Shown here in pieces: positions 51,898-61,242 of a stretch of DNA of 64,000 bases (positions within the stretch are counted from its first letter, which is position 1; each line of letters begins with the position of its first letter). The DNA is from Guillardia theta CCMP2712. Its lineage: Eukaryota > Cryptophyceae > Pyrenomonadales > Geminigeraceae. The translations under genes and the position numbers were made by a program. The notes under the pieces were generated by a model. The model was not told the DNA's origin. It did not search any database and saw only the letters and a list, made by a program, of their open reading frames with translations. The stretch covers positions 1,206,793 to 1,270,792 of the forward strand of contig NW_005434670.1 of NCBI RefSeq assembly GCF_000315625.1. The letters are read 5' to 3'.

Positions 51898-52605
51898 TTT
51901 CTGTGGGGTTTACTTGAATCTAAAGTCTTCCAGTGGTACAAATGGGCATGTAACGTGTTGAACAATATACCAAGTCATTGGTGGACTGTCATTGGTGGAC
52001 TGTTGAATTTAAACTATCTGTTGATAATCATCACTGTATACTTTTTGAATTTGAACTTGTAAATTCACGACGATCGGCGGCGGCGTGATCATGCCCTGAG
52101 TCACAAGGCGCATTTCATTCGGGCCGGCACCGTGACTGGAGCCCGTCCGAGGCCGGGCCGGACTCTGACAGTGACTCCGAGCCTGGCACTGGCCCGGCAG
52201 TCACGGACTGAGGCTGGCCGCGCCGCCAGGCTGCCGGGGCCCGGGCCATCCGCCGGCCCCGGCAAGGCTGAGTCACGGTGGCCCGGGGCGCCGTGCGGCC
52301 CATACTCGCTGAGTCGGCCCGCGAACCGTTCAGTGAACCGGCGGCCGGGAACCTCAGGTTGGCGAGCCGGGCCGGGGCCCCGCACGTAATGGCCCGCCCG
52401 CTCCGCATGTCCTGAGGTCCGAACTCGGAACTTAAATGCCCGGCCTCAGTGAATCAGTGATATGCCCCCTGCCAACCCGGACCGTCCGACGACTCGGCGA
52501 CTCGATACTTTTAGTTAACTTTGAGTAAAAAATAGTAAGAAACTTGTGACCGACAAGTGTGAAAATGATTGCCCCCGCCCTCCGCACAACTGGCCCGGCG
52601 CCATA
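51898..52605. repeat. Intergenic region with large GC island (about 52100-52530)
   Basis: About 200 bp of AT-rich 3' flank is followed by 350 bp of high GC. This contains many GGCCGGGCC, GAGTCAC/GTGACTC and CCGGCCC words, e.g. GAGGCCGGGCCGGACTCTG. The island ends GACTCGGCGACTCGATAC and then AGTTAACTTTGAGTAAAA. Long open frames on both strands reflect base composition. It resembles the islands at about 7225, 8500 and 47750. Confidence 0.5.
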
Positions 52606-52777
52606 CCGAAATTGATTGCCCCCATCCCTCCGCATCCCGAAATTGATTGCCCCCATCTCTCCGCATACCGAAATTGATTGCCCCCATCCCTCCGCATACC
52701 GAAATTGATTGCCCCCATCTCTCCGCATACCGAAATTGATTGCCCCCATCCCTCCGCATACCGAAATTGATTGCCCC
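52606..52777. repeat. 31-bp minisatellite, about 5.5 units
   Basis: Units begin at 52606, 52637, 52668, 52699, 52730 and 52761 with CCGAAATTGATTGCCCCCAT followed by CCCTCCGCATA or CTCTCCGCATA. Two unit types partly alternate (CCCTCC, CTCTCC, CCCTCC, CTCTCC, CCCTCC). Because 31 is not a multiple of three, the same peptide repeat is open in all three minus-strand frames; I do not consider it coding. Confidence 0.93.
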
Positions 52778-53568
52778 GGGCATCCTGGCCCCCATCCCTC
52801 CGCGTACAGCCTCGGCTAAGCGACTCCTCGAGTACCCCACCTATCAGTCTCGCTGACCACCCTACCCGGACCCATGCAGGAGGCAACTAGGCTGTGACCA
52901 GGGGTACAGGTGGCCCCCTCTTCGATATTCAATGGTTCTCGGCGTATCTTTGGCGGGAGAACTTTACTGCAAGTGGGTAGGGTAGTGACACACAGGGGTA
53001 TACATCAGGGGGTAGGGGTAAACACCAGTGTTCAAACGCAGAAGAAAATAAAACTGGCAAATGAGGATAAAGTACCGGTGGTGTTAACGCCAGAGGGGTA
53101 TTTAATTTGTTGAAGGAAACTGAAGGGGGTGGTAGGTCAGGGCATATACTGCACCGAGCGATGGCGAACAGAGGAATTGAACGCAAAACTACACAAGAAG
53201 AATGCAAACAGATCATACAGAGCATCAACATATGTCATGCAGTGTGTGATCAAAATTTATCTGAGTTCACATTTTCATTCTTCCATTTCATCATTTTCCT
53301 TTGCAGCGAACAAATCCTTGCGTCTGTCTTTTTTGTTCAGGCCGAAATATCTTTTCGCCAATCCAAACCAAAGAATATTAGACAATATGGATCTGAATGG
53401 TGTAGCTTTTTCAGCAGAGGTTCTCTGTCTCACGAACCTCCAAGTATGGTCAGTTTTCATTTATACATATTCTGGATTTCAGATGCCCGAGTTAGATAAT
53501 ACCATCTTTATCCCTCTTGGACTTAATCTTGCTTGAAATAGTTGATTAATGTCTATTTTGTTCAGGAA
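52778..53568. other. Intergenic or 5' region of the ubiquitin-like gene
   Basis: A G-run cluster stands at about 52895-53100 (AGGGGTACAGG, CAGGGGGTAGGGGTAAAC, AGAGGGGTATT). From 53160 on, several open stretches with splice-like signals (e.g. CCCAATCCAAACCAAAGAAT-type sequence near 53350) may be 5' exons of the next gene, but I could not close a reading frame. Confidence 0.4.
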
Positions 53569-54300
53569 ATGCATGTCTACATTAAATTTGAAGGAAGAAA
53601 GATACCTATTGAGTTCGCAAGTGGCTCCTTGCAAAGTCTAAGAACAAAGGTACAAAACATCCTTGAAATCAATCCTGCAATGAGTGATAGCGTTGTGTTA
53701 CTGCTCAGGTCCATGAAACAACTGGAATTCCTGCAGAGAAGCAACGATTGATTCACAAGAAGAAGCTGATGAGAAGCACAAACGATCTCGACATCGTTTG
53801 CGAGAATGAGGTAACAGAAAATCTTCTGTGCACTTTCGCCAATCTTTTCCCTTCAAAGATTTTGCTGTTGATTGGCACAAAGCTGCATAGTGATGAATAT
53901 CCGATCACAAACGAGTGGAACGAAAAGGGAGAAGGTCAAGTGTTGGTGAAGAGCATCTGCCAAGTTGGGTTCAATCCGGGGAATCTGGCTGTTTTGACCA
54001 TCACCGTGGACGTGTGCAAGTCAGAGACGACTGGAATCCTTCTCTCCAAAGTCATCGCAAAAGCGAGAAGAGATTGGCGACTGGTGACAACCTTTGCTGT
54101 GCTTTGCAGCAGCGTTACTTTGTTTGCAGACCGAATTTCCCTCCTCCCATCAATTGCTCATCGGAGGGGTCGATGTTGAGTTGGGACGTACCTTGGAGGA
54201 GCACAAGATCAAGCCTGGCAGCTCTCTGTTTCTGGTTAACCGACCGTTACCTCCTCCATCCTCCCACGGTCGCACCCACGGAAATACTAGCCATCGCTAA
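53569..54300 (+). CDS. Protein with two ubiquitin-like domains
   Basis: Core model: exons 53569-53649 (MHVYIKFEGRKIPIEFASG, SLQSLRTK), 53709-53810 (VHETTGIPAEKQRLIHKKK, LMRSTNDLDIVCENE), about 53862-54084 (ILLLIGTKLHSDEYPIT to KARRDWRL) and about 54132-54300 (TEFPSSHQLLIGGVDVELG to TAA). The first Ubl shows the ubiquitin pattern TGIPAEKQRLIH. The second shows LTITVDVCKSETTGIL, FPSSHQLLIGGVDVELGRTL and EEHKIKPGSSLFLVNR. No C-terminal Gly-Gly is present, so it is a non-conjugated Ubl protein, perhaps a proteasome- or chaperone-linked adaptor. Upstream exons may add a third Ubl-like unit (NQRILDNMDLNGVAFS). Confidence 0.6.
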
Positions 54301-54590
54301 TGGCCTTGAAAACTTCACTCGAACACCAACATGTAGCATATGTATAATACATTGGAGAGGAAAAGAGACGAGAAAGACATACAGGCTCAAGACAGTGATC
54401 AATAGGAAGTCATGTTGCATCGCCGTGAACAGACGCAGCTCGGAGAGTTTCGGAAACATTCCTTGCAGAGAGAAAGCTGTTCCCAGCTCCTCTGCGAGAT
54501 TGTTAGAGAGGCAACAGCATCCTCAACAATTCAGGGCTTAGGAGAGTAGAGTAGAGGAGAGGAGAGCGAAAACCTTCGCAAGGGTCGGGT

Positions 54591-55853
54591 TCACAAGACC
54601 TCCAACCATGGATTCCGGGCAGAGCCAGCATGGGCTCGAGCTGCTGTCATCGACAACTCGTCAGGGACGGCGGAGGCATGGAAGCGAGAAGCATACGCAT
54701 CCTCCGACCCTTCTGAGATGGGACAGTAAAAATCACAAAACCCTCCGGCACAGTAACTGTTGGACTTGCAGGGCTTGGCATCATTCTGTCCACCTATGCA
54801 GGTGGAGACATGCTTGGAGAAGTTGGCATAACTGGCAAGGAGTGAGGAGGAGGAGGAGGAGGAGGAGGAGGAGGAGGAGGAGGGGGAGGAGGGGGAGGGG
54901 GAGGAGGGGGAGGAGGAGGAGATGACCTGTACTGATATCTTCCCCGCGAACATTGAAGTAATCTCCAGTCTACGTTCATCTCGCATGCTCCTCCCCCGCA
55001 TAGAGCCGAAATAGCCTGCCATCGCTATCAGTAAGAGTGCTTAGCGATCTTTTTCTTCACCTCCTCGACGTAACATCGGGTACCAGACATGTTGGTTTCC
55101 CTCCCGCACACCAACTTACTCATCTGCGAGCAAGCCGAAATCTCGACAGGGGCAGAGCAGCTGCAAGAGATCGCCTGTGCTCAGTGAGCAAGAGCAAGAG
55201 TGCACGAGCACCAGACTTGTATGCAAGGCCGGCAGATACATCTCCTGCTGTAAAAGAGACGACTGTGATCGGAGAAATAACGAGCGGCAGCAGCCTTCTG
55301 CTCTTCATCATCCTGCTTTGCTCGAGCAAGCCACAGACGAATCTCGTCGATGCTGATCGTCTGACCGCTGCTTCCTCTACATGCAATGGCCTCAAACGAG
55401 CTGCCGCATGCTCCGCCTGCTGTTGCCACCTGCTCTTTGTGTCACCGATGCCCGTGGGAGCTTTGCAGCTTCCTTGCTATAGGTGGGACAGGGCCAGCAG
55501 AGGAAAGGCCCCCAAGGCGAGAAGAAGAAGACAGGACCGGAGGGAAAGGTGAAGACTGCTCAATGGGATCATTGCCAAGCAAACCAACGATTCCTCCCTC
55601 CTTCCTTCTCTCCCTTCCTCCGCTTCCTCCGCTTCTTCCCTCCTCCTCCCCTTACAGGCTGATAAAAATGCTCCGAACATGGAGATGCACATGAGGCGTC
55701 GACCTCCCACCTAGACAAGCCATGAGCAGCGCCTTCGCTTGCTGCCCTCCTACCATCCCCTGCGGCCTCCGCGTCAGCCGGAGCAGACGAAACTTATTCA
55801 GAGGTAACTCGATGACGTTGCAAACAAGCGTAGCGGCTGAGGAAATCGTGAGA
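54591..55853 (-). CDS. Unresolved minus-strand coding fragments, Pro-rich
   Basis: Several minus-strand pieces look coding but could not be joined. They are: a segment after an acceptor near 55854 (PLTISSAATLVCNVIELPL, FRLLRLTRRPQGMVGGQQ); a segment at about 55240-55420 with GQTISIDEIRLWLARAKQ and DDEEQKAAAARYF; and a Pro-rich segment at about 54810-54930 with HSLPVMPTSPSMSPPA. They may belong to one gene. No domain is recognised, and the coordinates mark only the outer limits. Confidence 0.3.
54841..54921. repeat. (GGA)n / (GGGGGA)n microsatellite
   Basis: About 80 bp of GAG/GGA trinucleotides with GGGGGA variants. If transcribed from the minus strand in the right frame it encodes polyproline; in another frame, polyserine. 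Confidence 0.9.
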
Positions 55854-56299
55854 GGAGGTACTAGGAAGATTAGGAGAGATAAATAGAGAAAATGCAAGAC
55901 AGAGAGGAGGTGGATTCGAAGATGTCATCGCTTGAAACTAGAAAACAAAGAGATAGGTGCAAAATGACCGGCGAGATAGAGATTTGAACAGGAATTAGAA
56001 ATCCTCTAACCTGAAAATAGAGGGCAAAGAGGCAACGCAACATACAAGAGATACTGCCGAAAGACCTTTCGAATAAGTCAGCAATAAGAAACAGCAAATT
56101 TGATTATTTTTGAATTGGACTCTCTCAGTTATTGCGTTAGGGTTAAGTTAACTCCCATTCCCTTTTCCTGTCTTTCCATCTCCTGTTCTGCTGTCTTGTT
56201 TCACTAACTCCCCTTCCTCTTCATCGCAGCTGGTTTGCTGAGTCTCTTCTATCTCAATTCTCACTCACCAACTTGAAATATTCTTCCGTCAGTTCAAAG

Positions 56300-58824
56300 G
56301 GCTCGCGGGTGTCCTGGTCATGTCATGTGAGTCCACACCTTGACCCTGCATCAACCTGTTGGTCTTCGCAGCAAGGACGACAATTAATGATATTGAGCCA
56401 CCACTGACACAACGTGTCACTGACTTTGATAAAAACGAGGTTTTGATCTCACCTGATACACGAAGGGTGATATCATTTGGAGCAGAAGGGTGACAACAAG
56501 GTCCATTCCCACGAAAAGAATCTGAACAATCATATCAGTTCCATTCCCTTCCTTCTGTCCTCACCGTCTGCAGAGCTATCCTGGTAATCATGCAGGTGTA
56601 CCAAGGGACCTGGTGCTCAGTTGACATCCTCCTACAGATCTCGTCCTTCTCATCTAGTCTCCCCCATCTCTATCTCATGCACTCAATATTCCAACCTCAG
56701 CATAGTAGGTGAAGAAGAGCAGAGCCATCGTGTTGCAGATCCTGTCCGTCTTGCGATGAGCAACGTGCAAAGCAGGGGGATGAAGCCAAGGAAGGAAGAG
56801 AAGAGCTTCAGGAATGCGCGCAGGTAAAATTCTGACCTGTACACCACGAGCTTCGCCAGGCGATGGTTGCGGTAGCCCGTCCACGTCTCGTGCAGCTCCA
56901 AGTCTGTCAGAAGCCCTGCAACGAGTCCGAAAATAAAGTTTGCAATGCTGGACGTGCTGATGGCAAGAAGCGCGACCTGCGAGAGGGAAAACGGCGAGGA
57001 GAAGAAATCAGCAGACGGCACAGATACCATAGAGAAGAGGATGAAGAAGAAAGAAGATGAAGGCAAGAAAACAAGACTGGAGGCAAGATGGAAACTGAAG
57101 CTTACAAGCAATCGAGACGTCCCAGAGAAGTTAGTGGGAAAATTTGTTGCAACTTTGTAATTTTCCTGAAAGTTTTCAAAGCAGTCAACAACAAAGAGGA
57201 GAACGAATCTTCATTATCAAAATAACGCTGATTATCATGCCAATGTCGGATTCAAGAGGTAGAGGTAGAGGTAGAGGTAGAGGTAGAGGTAAGGGAGGAG
57301 AGAGGGAGATACGTTGCAGTGACACGTCAATCATAATGAAGTTGATGGTCGAAGCACACATACTTGTATCATCATTCGATTGAGGCCGAATAAGATAAAA
57401 TACATGACGATGATGGGAACGCTGAGGCAGAGGAGAAAGAGGAAATAGGACAGTATCATGTATTTTGACTTGGTCAGCCTGTCGGGATTGTCTTCTATCG
57501 GAATCTTCAGGTTGCCATCAGTGGGTAAACAACGCGAGAAGAAAACGACAAGAGAAAATTTAGCAATCAACCATTACCTTCCTGTCGATGTCATCTAGTC
57601 TGATCTTTCTTTCAAGCTAAGACGTGCAACATCACAGAGTATGTGGCCGATGCAAAGGGAAGGGAAGTGAAAGGAAAGGAAGGGAACGCAAAGGGAACGC
57701 AAAGGGAACGCAAAGGGAAGGGAAGGGAAGGGAAGGGAAGGGAAGGGAAGGGAAGGGATGGGAAGGGATATGAGTAGCTTACATACTGCTCTTGAGATGC
57801 ATCTTTGAAATAGAAAAGGTCGATCAAATAATAAGCCGGTCCCAACATTGCAGACAGCGAGTAACAAAGACTGAGCATGGCTATCCAGTAGCTATCAGAC
57901 GAGGGCTGGAAGGAGGAGAGGAGGAAGGCACTCAGTAGCTGAGAGCTGCTCACGTCTTGACGCCATCCAAGGCCCTGATGACCTCCTGGGATCAGAGAGA
58001 TTGCAACGAACAGTACAAGAGCAGACCTCATCGCGTAATTTAGGAAATGTATTCAGGGCGTGAGGAAGCCATCCTGCAATGATTTGACATCAAGAGAGCT
58101 CGAACAGTCACAGCATTTCACCAACGAGGGAGCAGAGAAGCAGTGCTATGTTTGCAACGGTAAGAAAGTTGAGAAAGTTGTAATATTGTCGGATACTGAT
58201 GCCGAACTCGTCTTCAAGCTCCTGACCTTTCCATTTTAAGCTCTGCAAGAAGAATTCCATGTACTAACGACCTTTCTCGAACAGAACATCGACAAGTTCT
58301 GTCGGTTGTTCTCTACCAAGTCCTGTTGGATCACAAACTCTCCCGTTTTGCTATGGAGCGCCATCAGTATGCTGGGATGGAAGTACATCTCATGACCTGT
58401 TTCTGCAGATTTCCATGCCTGTGAGCTCAGGCGCGTCCGTTCCTGCCAGGTCCGATCGCACAGCCTGAACGAGAGGATCTGCTGCATGCCCAACTTTGCT
58501 CATCCCCTTCATCACTGTCTCGGCCAAGATTTCAGCTGGGGCGGCTATTCCTTGGATCGTCTTGCGAACCCGAGACGCGAGGGTTTCATGATCCGTTTGC
58601 GTCTCATCATGAGACTCCGCCTGTTCATGGACTTGCTGGTCCACATGCAGCTCGCCTGCATCGTCGCCTGTTTGCGTCTTCATGGCAATCCCTTCTCGCA
58701 AGCGTTGGGCGCTTGCGCGACTGTCGGAGAGTTCGATGGCTATCTCTGCATACGTTGACATGCCGTTCATTGGTTTCTGTCGTGACTCTTGCTCGGGGTC
58801 AAAGTATGATGGCCCGTCCGCCAT
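56300..58824 (-). CDS. Multipass membrane protein, TMC-like
   Basis: Probable transmembrane channel-like (TMC) family member. ATG 58824 opens a hydrophilic N-terminus (MADGPSYFDPEQESRQKP). Further exons carry GHEMYFHPSILMALHSKTGE and SLKWKGQELEDEFGISIRQ with YYNFLNFLTVANIALLLC, the KxxG...FG.S...Y..FL pattern before TM1 of TMC proteins. More helices follow: SYWIAMLSLCYSLSAMLGP with AYYLIDLFYFKDASQEQY; SKYMILSYFLFLLCLSVPII; LLAISTSSIANFIFGLVAG with LLTDLELHETWTGYRNHRL, like the conserved TM-proximal LE.H segment; and FVGMDLVVTLLLQMISPFVY near the 3' end. Anoctamin is an alternative because of the ELHETWTGYRNHRLAK stretch. Several exon joins, including the first, are not closed, and the 3' end is approximate. 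Confidence 0.5.
57257..57292. repeat. (AGAGGT)n microsatellite
   Basis: About six AGAGGT hexamers in a probable intron of the TMC-like gene. Confidence 0.9.
57655..57768. repeat. (GGGAA)n pentanucleotide microsatellite
   Basis: GGGAA units with GGGAACGCAAA variants (three spaced about 13 bp apart) lead into about ten pure GGGAA copies. It lies in a probable intron of the TMC-like gene just after the exon ending in DASQEQY. Confidence 0.9.
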
Positions 58825-58954
58825 CAGAGGCGCCGGCGGCTCTCAGACCGTGCTTGGCACCCCTCCTTCGCTGCGGAGGCAGAGTTAGATTCGATTAGCA
58901 GATTCGCAGGCTGAGGGCGACCAAAGGGTGAGGAGAGTAAGAGCACAGGTGACG

Positions 58955-59060
58955 CATGGAGAGCGACATGGGGAGCGACATGGGGAGCGACATGGGGAGC
59001 GACATGGGGAGCGACATGGGGAGCGACATGGGGAGCGACATGGGGAGCGACATGGGGAAC
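58955..59060. repeat. 12-bp minisatellite GGAGCGACATGG
   Basis: About eight near-perfect copies of a 12-bp unit (GGGGAGCGACAT) lie between the divergent starts of the TMC-like gene and the next plus-strand gene. Being a multiple of three, it is open in several frames (His-Gly-Glu-Arg on plus), but no start or splice context supports translation. Confidence 0.9.
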
Positions 59061-59142
59061 AAGCGACAGTCCTGCACGGTCTTCTCGGGAGGAGTCTAAA
59101 AAGCCTTGACTAATTTTTTCCGCTGAAGCCCAGTAACTAAAC

Positions 59143-61012
59143 ATGAGTGGAACTAAACCCTCTCAATTTATTTCCGCCCCAGACGTGTCGCGGAATGCGC
59201 GCGCCAAGGAAGGGAGGTGGAGGGAGAAAGGAAAGGAAGCAGGCAGGGGGATGGGAAGGAAGCAGGCAGAGGGATGGGCAGCTACACGTGAGCTCATACA
59301 CCACACTTGCGGTGCTATCTGTGTCGTCATGGCCTAGAATTTCCGGATCCAAGGTGCCACTACTGAGATGTGAAAAGAGGGCGTCGCTTGGCGTATTGCT
59401 ATCGGTCTAGCTTTCATTCGATATTGCAATGATCTTATTTTTCTAGATTGCTGTTGCTATGCAGGTTATGATTACTTTCTTTTCAAGGATAAGGTTGGAC
59501 TCCAGTGAAATCCTTTTCTGCTAAGCAACAAGCGGATATGAAGGTGAGAGGTGCTGGGCTCGTTTTGCTTTATAATTTTGAGTGCACAGGACGTGCAGAT
59601 CTTTCTTGCATCATTTGTGCTGTCTTCCTTTCTTATAGACTGTCAATGCGCTAAGAAATACAATGACTATCTGCATGGGCTCGGCATTCAGATGCTCTCA
59701 GATTTCTCGCCGACGCTTGATCGTTCTTCAAAAGAACTTGAAACCATCATCCATGAGCGCGATCTTGCCATGGCAGCTCGTGCGGCGAAAGTGGAAGAGA
59801 AGATGAAGACGATGGTGTGCTGGAAAGACTTGGCTCGGCCTCGAGCATGACTTCCTTGTGGTTTAGGTCACCAAGCCTTGGGCAACTATGCATCCCCTGC
59901 GTCTTGAAAGAGAAGAGAAAAGGGACGAGGCGCTTGTACGTCAGGCTAAGCGACAAGTCGAAGTACTTTCCTCGTGCTGCCTCCGACCTGAGCTCATCAG
60001 TCCCTGCAGGAAGATCAACGGATGCTAAAGGAGGCGCAATCAGTATCCAATCACGATGAAAAGATGCTGGTAGTTTTTTCGCTTCAGTCTGCGGTAGGCT
60101 GATAAATGCTGCAGAAAGTTGCTGTGGCAAGAAAGTCACTGCAGATGGACGATGGTTCGATGAGGAGACAGAAGGTATCGGTTGTCTCTTTTGCCCTGCT
60201 GCAAAAGCTGACAGTGAAGGAAGGCCATGAAGAACCTGAATGTGAAAGCTCGTGTGGAAGCAAAACGCGACGGGGCCTTGCTGCATGATTGGCACATCGA
60301 CAAAGACGGGCACATCGTACAGACTCAAGTCAAACCAGCAAGTGCTAAGGTGAGGTGAGATGAGTTAGCGACTCGCATATTGATGCGTGAAACAGAAGGC
60401 TTTGGCTACGCAACGGGAACACTCTCGAGCCAGATCAAACATCGCAGAGAAAGCCATCGATGATCGAGGTCACATGTCAGCAAGATTCGAAGCTGTGCAT
60501 CGGAAAGCAGTTGCGCTCAGAAACCTTGGAAAGGTGATTATATGCTCTCACGGGAAAGGAGGAGGCAGGGCGAAGACGAGAAGGAATATGGCAAGGAGCG
60601 ATGGGAGGTTAAGGTGGATGAAATTATCTTTTCTGATCTCCTTCATTTGCAGAAGCACAATGAGATCTTCGTCGATCAGGCGGATCGGAAGGCTCATCAC
60701 ACGGTTGAAGTGCTGCCTTATCTCTTGCCTCCAATTGGAATCGCTGTCCTCGTTGTTCTTGGCACAAGCACTTATATGGTCAAAAAATGGCAGAAAATCC
60801 CTAACGGTGAGCCGATATGCTTGCTTTCCCTCCTTCTTCTCACATGATCTATGATACCCGTGATTGCGTTCGTTGATCGTATCTTGACAATATTCCTAGG
60901 AGTTTCAATAGTGAGACGGCAGAATGTGGAAGACTTGAAAGCAGGATTCAGCAAATTTTCGGGAAAGAAGGAAGAAGTCCAGTGGAAGGAGCTTGAGCAC
61001 TCTGCATTGTGA
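59143..61012 (+). CDS. Coiled-coil protein with C-terminal membrane helix
   Basis: Unrecognised. ATG 59143 opens MSGTKPSQFISAPDVSR. Later exons, joined by short GT-AG introns, read KKYNDYLHGLGIQMLSDF with LETIIHERDLAMAARAAK; KVAVARKSLQMDDGSMRR; KNLNVKARVEAKRDGALL with HDWHIDKDGHIVQTQV; and KALATQREHSRARSNIAEK with AIDDRGHMSARFEAVHRK. They are rich in Lys, Arg, Ala and Glu with heptad-like spacing. Near the C-terminus an exon adds VEVLPYLLPPIGIAVLVVL then GTSTYMVKKWQK, a single membrane helix. The last exon (SIVRRQNVEDLKAGFSKFS) ends HSAL at TGA 61012. The layout suggests a membrane-tethered structural or tethering protein. Early exons are less certain than the last four. Confidence 0.55.
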
Positions 61013-61242
61013 TTGTCATACATCAGGCATGTATCAACGATGATGCCAATCGCCCACCAAGAATCACTGTTTCCAAAGTCTGAATCTGAATCTGACACGC
61101 TCTCATATGGTCACGAGACTCTGAGATCCTCTCAATATGAGGAAGCTATCTTGGACCCTTTAAAATATTCTTTCGGAAGAGTAAATTGAGTAACTTGGAC
61201 CGTCGACATTCCCCAATGCTGTAGGAGGTGAAGATGAGAAAG

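Noticed and set aside
52432-52886. Repeated peptide ORFs (MGAINFGMRRDGG type) on the minus strand
   Set aside because: They arise from the 31-bp minisatellite, which reads the same peptide in all three frames; this is not evidence of a gene.
58928-59144. His-Gly-Glu-Arg and Ser-Leu-Pro-Met repeat proteins
   Set aside because: Both are translations of the 12-bp minisatellite; no start or intron context links them to a gene.
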